The translations under genes were made by a program, and so were the position numbers. Of a stretch of 42,009 nt of DNA, positions 21,775 through 32,160 are shown piece after piece. The notes beneath the pieces were generated by a model, which searched no databases, was not told the DNA's origin, and saw nothing but the letters and a program-made list of their open reading frames with translations. The DNA lies in assembly GCA_002633005.1 (NCBI GenBank), contig NMRA01000294.1:439990-481998 (forward strand), written 5' to 3'. Origin of the DNA: Phoronis australis. Taxonomy: Eukaryota > Phoronida > Phoronidae. Each line of letters starts with the position of its first letter. Positions within the stretch are counted from its first letter, which is position 1.

Positions 21775-23477
21775 AAACAATCCTTTCTTATGTTCCACGA
21801 TTTACGTGATAAACGAATCGTGCAATTTTTTCCCAATGGCACTCTTTTTTACGAAAATTGGTCATAGTTTCTGGGACAAAATGGCAAATCAGTTAATTGA
21901 CGTTATGGCTATCTCTGGATCCTAATACAATGTGGGAATAGGCGACTGGATTTCTTTTGAAGCAAATAAAGTGAATCTATCTATTTTGTAGGGGTACATT
22001 ATTTGGCATTAGTTTTATGTTTATTAGCAAAGTCAAGCAATCAATAAAAGTCTTGCCAAAACAAAGTGTGCAATGTCATTATGATTTTCCTGATTTACGA
22101 GCAGTGTGTATGTCGATCTCCAATCGTATCTTCTACTCCATTAACATTGCATTTTAATGCGTTGTTAACATTTGGAACAATCAACTTAGCCACGTGCAGC
22201 ACGATCTTAAAAACAAGTAAATGCCTCTGGAGACAGTTAGGACTTGCTCTAATACTGTTAAGTGGCGTTCCTAATTTGTCGTGTTTACACGGGGAGATTA
22301 GAATTCATAAAGAGTACTTCTGTGGTTCGTTTTTTTCTGTGGCAAAATTTGATTTATTCTAGCTGCCAGCGGACTTTCTTGGGCCTTGGACTTGTCTCAG
22401 CATGTGGTTCTGTTTTAACTTACTAGCAGATATTAGCTGCGTCAATTTCAATAAATCGTCAAGACTGCACAATTCTTTACAAGTCTCGGCAAAGATTTGG
22501 ACTAAAGTTGTAACCCTTCCACAACCAGGCAAACGCTTTGGAAGGACGTAAATCGAGGACGTTTAAAGACCGAAGCAGATCCAAACGACAACGAAGAGGG
22601 GGAAGTGCTTTTGCTGAAAAGAGTGTTTTAGCTCTCAGTGCACTGCAAGTACTAAATACACGTTAACAGATGAAAGGAGTTAGTTTGGGGCAAAATTGCT
22701 AAACAGGGTTTTTAAAATATCATTTTAAATGGCAAATTCACATCAGGAAGTTGGTATGCTGTACAGTATTCGCTCTGTAGTAATCTGTTCTTCGGAAAGG
22801 CTCGTTATGAAACTTACCACAAAGTAAAATAATCTGTAAATTTATGAAAAATTAGTGGGGAATAATAAACCAACCTTAAACAAGTGGCCTATTATCATTT
22901 GAACTGATGTAGTTTAGGCTATGCACTTTGCCACTTGGAAAAATTTTCAAAAACGGTTAAAACGATCGGGAAGATAATCAACAGAAACAATAATACGTCG
23001 AGTCAGTGATGGCTCTGTGGGCTGAAAAGAGCTCATTGTATTGGTATTTCTCTGTTGCAAATTTGGTGTTTGAGGTTCGGTAAACTTTTTGGTTTTGTAT
23101 GGTTTACATAATAGAATGGTCACCCTAAATTGCGTCTGTCAATGGAATAACACGAATAGATTTGACAAATTGTGCTAACATAGCAAGACAGCTGGGAAAT
23201 TGCACAAACCATAGTGGCCATAGTTTCGACACTTCACTCAAGCTAATAATTCCAGCCAATCGGGTCGCGGGAACTTATAAACGCAAGGATATATAGTCCA
23301 CCGTGTTAGGTCCCCAAGCATTGGTTGTAAAGATGGTTTAACGATGAACTTGGAACACTTCCAATGCTGGTCAACGGTATATAGAGAGCAACAAAAGGAA
23401 ATAACTGCTGTTGAAAAAAGTAGAAAAATACACGAACAGATGAATATATGTCTGACGTGCGTTCTGTACGAGAAAAG
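21775..23477. other. Receptor-gene intron, no recognised feature
   Basis: Several short open frames exist on both strands but none has domain-like composition or credible splice pairs. Confidence 0.35.
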
Positions 23478-23557
23478 TAACAACTCGCAAGACTTCTCGA
23501 GATATCAGTTGCCATGTATTGCAAGCCAAGCACGTGATCACACTAGCTTAAAATTCT
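23478..23557 (-). repeat. Dispersed repeat D, minus-strand copy
   Basis: On the minus strand it reads CTAGTGTGATCACGTGCTT, then AATACATGG, then GATATCTCGAGAAGTCTTGC, matching the plus-strand copies at 30101-30180 and 31071-31150. No coding capacity. Confidence 0.65.
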
Positions 23558-26240
23558 TGGATCTACCATACTCTAAACTGGATAAATCGTAGAATCTATT
23601 ATCGAGTAAGTCTGGACAAACAAGGCAAAGTGAGCGAAAATTGTCTTCACAACGTTTCGCAAATATTTGTATTTTATTTCTGTTAAAACGGAACATGTAT
23701 CTTATGCGAATCAACGCGTGGGTCTATGAATGTGGACGGTTTCGTAACTCACGGAAACTTCAACCAAGACACTTAACAGTAGACTCCTGGACTCAAAATC
23801 TTTCAAATGTAGTCAAATTGCCTGGAAGTAGTTTTTCTCACTACAATTTGGGCCATCAAAGATCTTTCCGTAGCAGACACCAAATCTTGTTGTGGAACTT
23901 AACCCCTTCATACCAATGTCACACACATGCTTGAATTCGGTTATCATCAATTTTGTATGATATCTTAAGTATTTCGTCTTCAATTTGTGTACTTTCAATC
24001 AAGAAATAGACGCAAAAAATAACAAATTAAATTTTTTGTGACGTTATCGGTGGTTCCGGTCTCCGCCATTGTGTTGTTCTGCACCAGCCCCGAGCCGTAG
24101 TGGTATCGAAAACAGAGTTCGAATGAGTATAATGAAAAATTGCATATGCGGAGGAATAATTTTGGAACAGACAAGGCAGAAACGAGTATCATTTACCATA
24201 AATAAAATCCAGTTAGCATCACTATAATTAGATGTCATCGTTCCTGACAAAGGCACTCGGCATTCGATGAAACGAAATCAGTGTCCGTCATTCGCGAGTG
24301 GGCTTTGACAGATCGGTTAGATTTACAGTTCGAGACACATAATAATAATAGACACCCCATCTCCTTACATGTCTTCATAATACTCGTCAAGCTCGCTCTC
24401 TTAGTCTTCGGAACTTACACAATCACTACTACCCGCCATTGCATGTATACTGTCAACTGATCAACGTCTTCCACTGATGAAATCACGTTGCGGTAAACAA
24501 AAAATCTGTTCATTAATTTTTCTTCAGAGTTCAAAATTCCTCAACTGCTTCGCAAAATAAGTGCTTGTTAAGTTAAATTTCATGTTATAAAGTTATTATA
24601 CAAGGTATAAAACCTCAAAAGTGCAAAAATCCATTTAGGAACGCTTTAAAGAGTGAAATGAGAAACAACTACTGCTCCGACCGCGTCTGTTTGAATGGAT
24701 CAGACACCCGCATGGATGAAGGTTGGCGTGTCAAGGGGATATGAATAGGTTCAAAGACCTGGAATCGCAGATATGCAACTGCGTGCAACAGTTTGTTTGC
24801 TTTCTCGGGACCCATTTTGATAAGTCAACTCTGGCAACGGTTTGAGTGAAATGTGATCAAAACACATCTTAGAAAATCTTGCTGTAGTACGCTCGCAAAG
24901 GACTTCCGGCTTTGTGTTTGCGGGACTTCGCAAACCGTAACTATGGTAGGTGTGGCCTAACTGCGTTTATCTGAATTGTCTATTGGAGCCGGTTTCGAGT
25001 ACTTTCATATCATGCGTCGCGTTCAGTTATGGAAATTCTGTTTTCTGGTTTCCTTACTGGTGACATGCAAATTTAGACTAAACTAACTCATTACTTTCTC
25101 ATTCAATTTCATTAGTATTGAATTGGTCTACATCTCTTGACACTACAGCACGATGACAATTGTACGTGCAACCACTCTATAAAAGCCATTTATTTTTTAA
25201 TTGTGAATTCTACAACGCGCGTCTTGAAATGCCAGAACAGGGCCATAGGAATTGTGGTGAAACCGCGGCAACCAGCATAGGCGTATGGTCGGAGGCGGTC
25301 GAGAAAAAACAGCGAATCATGTAATAGAAAGAAAATTCAACAGATCATTTGTCAACTGCCGATGCTTGGCCCAAGCGACGACATTTTTCTTAGGGATACA
25401 TCATTTTGCAGTCGTCTATCACGCAAGCTTCGAAAAAAATACGAGAACACTTGCTATCCACAGATTTTTCAGACCAAATTGATTCGGATTTTCAAGTTCA
25501 AGATGGCAATTTTTAGGGAAAACTGTATTTATTCGGAGACCCTTCTTTGGCAAGGGATATTAGAGTCTTATGTTGAACTCTTCCTATGTTTTTTGTTAAA
25601 ACTGTATTTCGCTTATAAAATTGTGAGTCTGACGGAGAGGGCTCTGAGGATAACATCAAATGTTGGACATTTTCTGTTTTAGAAATTATACATCTTTTCA
25701 TATTTAGGGGCTCCAGCCCTAATAGGGGACCGTTGATTCATAGCCAACCTGTTCCTTTTTATTCATATCCTTAACACTCACGGCGGAGACTCTAACAATA
25801 TAATAAGTTGATTCTATTTCCTGCTTTTGTGAAATTGACAACCTTTTATGTTCACCTTTTGGAGGGTCACCCGATGATGGTTTTAACTGTAATTCTTTTT
25901 CAGTTTTTTAATAATATAGCTTTTCAGATGGGTCCTCTCTTCAAGGGGCGGATAGGGCCAATTGCCCTTTGCCCCCCTGTAAATCCGGCAATATGGGCTA
26001 TTCACGAAATAGAAGTACATTTTGATAAGATTTCAAAATGGTTGAGAATACCACAGGACACGGTGGTGTGGAGAGCAGCAGCAACACGACACGCGGCTCA
26101 CACAACCAAAAGAGAAAAAAAACCAATAGCATGGACCGCCATCTGAGGATTGAAGTATGAATAATTTGAAAACAATTACTTGAAAATTAGGCAAAGACAA
26201 AAATAATAATTAGTAGATTAGATTCTAAGAAATATAGATT
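23558..26240. other. Receptor-gene intron, no recognised feature
   Basis: No supported exon or element. A G/C-run stretch near 25935-25980 resembles the repeat ends at 905-945 and 15018-15060 in style only. Confidence 0.35.
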
Positions 26241-26363
26241 ATTACATGTTCTAAGTCGTTATCCCCCGTACTCTAGAGCCCGAGTGGATTTTGGAGAATT
26301 ATCGATAATTCTCCAAAATTCACGAGGGCTCTAGATAAGGGGGTAACGACTGAGAACATGTAT
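26241..26363. repeat. Near-perfect 123-bp palindrome (hairpin)
   Basis: The two arms are about 60 bases each and meet at ATTATCGATAAT (about 26298-26309). The left arm carries ACATGTTCTAAGTCGTTA, CCCCC, CTCTAGAGCCCG and TTTTGGAGAATTAT. The right arm carries the inverted equivalents with a few mismatches. It may be a foldback MITE. It lies 15 bases from copy 2 of the dispersed repeat and is absent beside copy 1. Confidence 0.88.
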
Positions 26364-26378
26364 TAACCTATTTATACC

Positions 26379-26770
26379 ACATACTGAACGAGAAAAATTG
26401 CGATGAATCGATCTACCTTTCTCGACTCGCCCAGGCTTTGTAACTACTTTCCGGGGTCCGAGGTCGTGACCTTTTAGAAAAACCGAGCTACTTTTGTCAA
26501 ATAATGCTTTTACTCAAACCCAATTGAAAATATAAACAAAATAGAAAGAACGTTAATATATAAATTAAGGTTTAGCAACTATTATAGCTTACTAAACATT
26601 TTATCACGCTAAGCTTCGACCGAGAAATTGTCGTCTGCTGAAGTAGGTTACCACTGGTAACTGAGTATACAGTGCTCAAATCGAAGGATCCCGACAACAC
26701 GATACCCGCATTTAAATTGGAGATCGATGATTTACAAGCGAAAGAAAATGAGAGATAAATTTTACTGAAT
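26379..26770 (-). repeat. Dispersed repeat, copy 2 (inverted relative to copy 1)
   Basis: Minus-strand match to 20331-20739 along nearly the whole length with scattered substitutions and small indels. The two copies are inverted and about 5.6 kb apart within the same intron of the receptor gene. Confidence 0.75.
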
Positions 26771-27362
26771 TAAAAGACCGTTTTTATGAAAATTATGTGT
26801 CTTATCTTTCATAGCGTATAAATATCGGTACAATGCCCTTTGTTAAACATGCAATTGTTGAGCGTGCTCAACATTACTTTATAGTTGAAAGCCTGGATAT
26901 AATGGTTCGCTTTCTGGGCTACATATTTGTATTTCAATGTGTTGTCATTTATTTGTGTAGCAATAAAAAATCTCGAGTTATGAACATATATTGGTGTATA
27001 CATACTTCGTAGAATCGGGACAGACAATCACTTCGTTAGTCATTCTTCATTGTGAAAAGCCCTCAGATACTACTGCTAATTCCTGTAGTTTATGGTAAAA
27101 TAAGGAATGGTGGGGGCGGTGCCCTTGTGATGGTTGTGACAACTATGTCAGTATTGTTAGTAAAGACTCGAGTCCGCTTCAAGAAAACGATTTTTAAGTC
27201 TGACATAAGTTTTTGATTTAACTTTGTCTTAATATTGACTAACTTCTCGGACGTGAAAGTTTCGAAGTTTGGAAGCTTAGGCAAATCTTAGACTTAGTCA
27301 AAAATGAACGTAACGGGCCCCAGAGAAGCGAGGATATGGCATAAGTTTATACAAGAAACTCG

Positions 27363-27580
27363 CGTGTTAGTAGACATAACACTAGCAGTGGGCGTGTTAG
27401 TGGACATGACACTAGCAGTGGTCGTGTTGGTGAACATGACACTAGCAGTGGGCGTGTTAGTGAACATGACACTAGCAGTGGTCGTGTTAGTGGACACGAC
27501 ATTAGCAGTGGGCGTGTTAGTGGACATGACACTAGCAGTGGGCGTGTTAGTGGACATGACACTAGCAGTGGGCGTGTTCC
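27363..27580. repeat. 30-bp minisatellite, seven units
   Basis: Seven consecutive 30-base units (27363-27572) plus eight bases, each starting CGTGTTAGTG and ending CTAGCAGTGG followed by G or T. The last base follows G, T, G, T, G, G, G, suggesting that the first four units arose as 60-base doublets. Because 30 is a multiple of three, open frames run through on both strands. The minus-strand frame repeats TPTASVMSTN and the plus-strand frame repeats VLVDMTLAVG. Confidence 0.95.
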
Positions 27581-28795
27581 TACGTCTCACTGATGTTCGT
27601 AGAGCTAAGCAACTTTCAACTGAATTTGTTTTTCTTCTTTTTTCTCGTTTTGGGATATAGAATTCACGGTTGTGATATGCAGGCTGAAAGCTGCTGACAA
27701 TATAACCACTTGTCAATACAAGGTAAATGGTGATTTTAAGCACTTTACATAAGCTGCGTTTCTCCCTATAACTGGCTAAAAGCGAAAATCTAATTTTACC
27801 GACCTCAAAATTTTCCTTTCCGTGAGTGGACTTGTTTTCTGTTACTAAGAAAAACATGCAAACTATCAACAGGTGAAGAAACGCGTCGGCAAATTGTTGA
27901 TTTAATGGGGGTTCGACAACCGTGAAATTAGAAAAAGGCCACCAGGGACTTCCACTCGAAAATAGGTCAGCCACGGGACCCTGCGACCATTTCCTGTGAG
28001 TACATCGCATATCAGCTGTTGGTCTTGGTTCTTCAGTTAGGAGCTCTAAATATGCTTAAAGTGACAGCTAAACAGGGCGAAATACAGTTTTGACCAATGC
28101 TTTGACTGTGTCACGATGACAAAACGAAAACAGCAATAACACTTTATAAAGAAATACTTGACTGAGGAACTGTTGGCTGCGGACGTTATTGACTCCACGC
28201 CAGTACAGGTGACACGAGGAGTCCCTGTGAGGGCAAGAAAAGGAGTCTTATCACTTGGACTTTATGTTTGTGGGAATAGGGTATAGTTTCCTGTGCTATT
28301 TATTAGTTACCGATATATAGCCGCTGAAGATGCTTGATTGAAGTTCAGGTAAACGTCTGAGTAGTGTTTAGTTAAATGTGTATATCGAATTGTGTATGTT
28401 CTAGTGAAAACTATTGTTTTATTTCTATTATTTTTCGTTACCGGATAATCATTCAGGACAACGAGGCCTCCATTAGCTAGTACAAGAACCTGTTTACAAA
28501 TAAAAATATTTTATACTGGCGTCATATTCGTACAAATAAGGATGGATGAAAACTGGGAAAATGATGGATTACTCGCGTATGTTAGGGTGACATTATGCGG
28601 GTTTGTTTGAAGTTACAGCTGAATGAACAGAGAACCAACTTTATCTTACGCTTTCTTCTTCTCTTCTGGGGGTTCATTACAATATAGCAACTGTTCAATC
28701 ATAAGATCATTAATCAAATGACTCCACAATCATTTGCGTCACTACGTCTCCTGCAGTTATTTGGAATAACAACATGGCAAATACATTTTATGTAA
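27581..28795. other. Receptor-gene intron, no recognised feature
   Basis: A minus-strand open frame entering from the minisatellite extends to about 28010 but shows no domain. Nothing else is supported. Confidence 0.35.
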
Positions 28796-28976
28796 CATGT
28801 GTAACTAGTCACAAACGTTTTAAGTCTGGTCTGCACTCCCCCTGTTGGCCACATCATGTGACCTATTGAACATAAGTCTGAAAAGATTTCTGACCCCGAC
28901 CGGTACTCGAACCAAGGACCTTCTGCTAACCGTGCAGACGTTCTAGCCACTGAGCCATCGGCGACCAACGGTCACA
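28796..28976 (-). mobile_element. tRNA-derived SINE, copy 1
   Basis: On the minus strand there is an exact box A (TGGCTCAGTGG, 28957-28947) and box B (GGTTCGAGTAC, 28913-28903). A tRNA-unrelated body follows (GGTCAGAAATCTTTTCAGAC, TGTGGCCAACAGG) and is shared with the copies at 29040-29315. No poly(A) tail or clear target duplication was seen. Confidence 0.78.
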
Positions 28977-29039
28977 CACAGAAATCCAATCAGACTTACT
29001 AGTGGGCATCCCGCCTGGGCGGCCATAAACTCGTGAGTG

Positions 29040-29315
29040 TACATATGTAAATCCTGAACCGGCGTGGGAATACAAATCACTAATTACATTTTAAGTCTAG
29101 TCCTAACGCCACCTGTCGGATACATCACGTGTCCTTATGAACATAATATTCTGCACGGTTACCATAAGGTCCTGGGTTCGAGTCTCGGTCGTAGGCAGAA
29201 ATCTTCAGACTTATGTTCATTAGGTCACGTGATGTGGCCAACAGGTAGCGTGCATACCAGAATGTTTGTGATGTGTATTTCCACGCCGGTTCAGCATTTA
29301 CAACGTGTAACTAGT
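29040..29315. mobile_element. Inverted pair of partial SINE copies
   Basis: 29040-29150 is a minus-strand copy of the SINE 3' part, with blocks AACCGGCGTGGGAATACA and TTTTAAGTCT and a diverged GGATACATCACGTG. 29150-29315 is a plus-strand copy with box B (GGTTCGAGTCT), AGAAATCTTCAGACTTATG, GTGATGTGGCCAACAGG and ending TTCCACGCCGGTTCAG. Together they form an imperfect palindrome of the same family as 28796-28976. Confidence 0.7.
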
Positions 29316-30100
29316 CTTGATGCGATTTATTTTAGGAAGTCGTGGGCAATTGTAGCGCTCATTTGAACACGTTCTGTTTATTTACTCGCTATGCGCTTCG
29401 TCTCCAACACCTTTAAAAAGGATTACTCATCTCCCAGTGGTGCTCCCATTAAAGTGGAATACGAGACGTGCCGTTCAAAACAGTGACTTTTTACACTGCG
29501 AAAGGGGACCTTTTCTGACAAAGACTCAACGAATGTATCGCTTTTCCAACAAAATTAGCCAAAAAGATTCACTTCAGGACTTAACTGACATTCTAACCAA
29601 TCTTCAGAAGTGTTTTTATGTTATCTGCACCTTTAAACTTTGATTGACAACATACACTGTTTCAGGCTTAATGGGTTAAAAATTCAGCTGTCCATGAGTC
29701 GATACGAAAAGGCTCGGTTTATGACAGTAAGAGGGTGGCGTTTCTGAGACAAACCCCTACAAAAGGGTGCCTTTTTATAAAAGCTCCCTATAAATGGGTC
29801 CTATTTTTCGATTACACTCTCTAAACAGGCGGATATCCAAATTTCCAGGAGCAAATTCCAAGTCGAATACTCGCGGAACTAAAAAACGATTTGGTGATTT
29901 TAACAAAAAATGATTCTATCATCTGGCATTGTGTCATTAGTGATTGCCCACAGTATAAAACTGTTATTCAGCGAATACTCTTTTTCCTGCCGCAAAAGAA
30001 ATCTGTGGTTCTATATGATTGTTTTTCCCGAAGCTGTAGATTAAGCCAAAAATAGTGGGTTCTGTGTTGAGTTCCGAAGACGCAGAAATTTTGCGAAGGA
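29316..30100. other. Receptor-gene intron, no recognised feature
   Basis: No supported exon or element. Confidence 0.35.
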
Positions 30101-30180
30101 AGCTAGTGTGATCACGTGCTTTCCTTATAGTACATGGCGATATCTCGAGAAGTCTTGCATGATTTTACGTTTTTGCGACT
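30101..30180 (+). repeat. Dispersed repeat D, plus-strand copy 1
   Basis: Starts GCTAGTGTGATCACGTGCTT and continues ACATGGCGATATCTCGAGAAG and TCTTGCATGATTTTACG. It matches 31071-31150 and the inverted 23478-23557. Similarity to 31.1 kb continues downstream (TCTACGG.NCACA, CCTG). Confidence 0.65.
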
Positions 30181-31070
30181 TCGGCGCGTCTACGGAACAC
30201 ATGCCTGGTCTACGCCCAGACTGATTTTGAAACCTGCGCCTCGCGACTTAAAGAAAATGGACTCGAATTTCACACAACGTAAGCACACAAGGTTTTAAAC
30301 GCTATGATTTGTTAACTCAACCACCTCCACATCACCAATAGCCGACAATGACTCAGAGCCTTGCAACCACGAACTGTGATTTCTTTACTTAAGTCGCCGC
30401 CGAACCCTTCGTGACTATTGTGATTTAGCAGACATTGAAGGTTGACGAGGTGTACGTTGTGATTTACCTTTGACCAAATTCCAACCAGAACGCAGGCGTA
30501 ATATCGTAACACCAATACAGATAACGTATATCAATGGGTTCTGTTTTACGAAAAGTGCAAAGCTGTGGATTCGTGACACCTATTCTATCAATAAAAAGGC
30601 TTTATGCTCAGTAATTTATCGTGTCTGGAACAATCACAGTTTAGTTACAAACGAAAACATATACCGCTAATCTCCATCACACGTCTGATTTTTTAGAATC
30701 ATCTATCATTTTATTTCAAAGTGTGGTATTAATTGCCAATAAAAATATCACAAGGTCGATGTACTACTTTTAACGTTTACCAGTAACTCTATGGGAAAGC
30801 CTGCCTCTGGGATAATTACTTATTGTTATTTAAGATGGCTGTTATAGTGACGCGGTGAAAAACTTAATTAATAAAGGACTTATTAACGCCCGGGATAATG
30901 TACTGAAGATATTCTATTGCAAGCAAATTGGACATACGATCGCCATTTGAAGTATTTCTGAACTTTTGATTATTACCAAAGTGACACAGTGCATAATAGC
31001 TCATGGCCAGTTTGAAAATAGGTCTCGTGCTAACACAGAACGCAAATTAGGCCGATGTCGAAGGAAGAAT
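30181..31070. other. Receptor-gene intron, no recognised feature
   Basis: No supported exon. It separates two direct copies of repeat D. Confidence 0.35.
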
Positions 31071-31150
31071 GTGTGATCACGTTGTTTGCTTGTAATACGT
31101 GGCGATATATCGCAAAATCTTGTGTGAGCTTGTTTTTCTAATGCTCTCGC
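31071..31150 (+). repeat. Dispersed repeat D, plus-strand copy 2
   Basis: GTGTGATCACGTTGTTTGCT, then AATACGTGGCGATATATCG and AATCTTGTG, a diverged match to 30101-30180. Confidence 0.6.
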
Positions 31151-31806
31151 TTCTACGGTGCACACACCTGATTTGTCAGCATTAATAGGTACCGCTATGT
31201 AATTGGGAAACTTAGCTGTGAGACCACACGATCGCTACAACAACTTGAAACATTTCCGGATAGCTAAGGCATTACTCAAAATGCCCTCTGTTTATAATAG
31301 GATGTACCTGCCTCATTCTGCCGGTTCAGCCACATCAACCGGCTAAAACATCGGAATGATTTATAAGCCAAAAGTCGTCATTGAGAACCAAACAGCCGTC
31401 TTAACCGGTTGTACCGGCTGAATTCCGGCTGGGTGAATCAATTCCATAGACGTGTGTCAACTAGTCGGCACCTCAAAAAGTTCGGTATTCGAGCTCCGAC
31501 TTTCTTCCCTGTGAGTTTCTACGAAAAATATCTCAGTGAGGGATCGAAACATTGTGCACCTTTTCCTAGGAGAATCTAAGCGGATGGGGGCTTCGTGGAT
31601 GCTCACGAATCACACTTTTCCCTCTATAGAAAATGGCGATAAAAAACACACGCCTGTCGAAAAATAGTTAAGGGCAGTCCTTTACGAAATTGAAAGTTTA
31701 CCAGTTTACTGTTATACCTTTAAATGCATTTTTGTGCATGGACGTTTTCACATTTAGGCATGCCAGCAACATTCCAGGTGATGATTGACGTAATGACTTA
31801 TCTTAC

Positions 31807-31906
31807 CTGTCGAGAGCTATAACGGCGAGGGTGTTTACAGATGCGCTAACGACCACTCCTTGTAGAAAAGGCGACACTTTACACAGAAATGAACCGAACG
31901 GGTAAC
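31807..31906 (-). CDS. Peptide GPCR exon 2 (extracellular loop 1, TM3, start of DRY)
   Basis: A 100-base minus-strand exon too short to appear as a long open frame. It lies between GTTTTATAG|GTTACC and GACAG|GTAAGA. Joined to exon 1 (phase 1) the split codon is Ser. The exon then encodes YPFGSFLCKV, with the conserved TM3 Cys (residue 106) that pairs with loop 2, then TM3 (FLQGVVVSASVNTLAVIALD) and the first two bases of Arg131. The following base and YLAIC come from exon 3a or 3b. The family's usual Trp in the WxFG motif of loop 1 is Tyr99 here. It corresponds closely to the WPFG...DRY segment of NPFF-type receptors. Confidence 0.85.
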
Positions 31907-31983
31907 CTATAAAACACAAAACATAGGAGATACGCATGAAATCTGTTTCAAATAGAATTTTACATTACAAACGTTGAAAAGTA

Positions 31984-32160
31984 TATGTGCGTGCACGAGC
32001 GTGTGTTTGCGTGCGCATGCGGGCGTACCCGTGCGTTCGTGCATCTCGTGTGTGTACGTGTGCTTGCGTGCACCTGCGTTTGCTTTCATGCCTGACTGAT
32101 TGCATTCATACATACGAGCAATGTCCATTTGTACGTCAGTGCGTTTGCGTGCGTGAAAAT
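31984..32160. repeat. Degenerate TG/CG-rich alternating tract
   Basis: An alternating purine-pyrimidine stretch rich in TGTG, TGCG and CGTG, interrupted throughout. On the transcribed (minus) strand it is CA-rich and lies 78 bases upstream of the exon 2 acceptor. Confidence 0.8.

Noticed and set aside
24044-24256. Possible additional receptor exon on the minus strand (hydrophobic stretch)
   Set aside because: There is a short hydrophobic run but none of the GPCR motifs, and no matching splice phase with exons 1-3.
27363-27580. CRISPR-like array
   Set aside because: The units are contiguous with no spacers, and the locus is eukaryotic; it is a minisatellite.
27294-28010. 238-codon minus-strand frame with TPTASVMSTN repeats as a repeat protein
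   Set aside because: The repeat is open on both strands because its unit is 30 bases, the flanks lack domain or signal features, and no splice context supports it.
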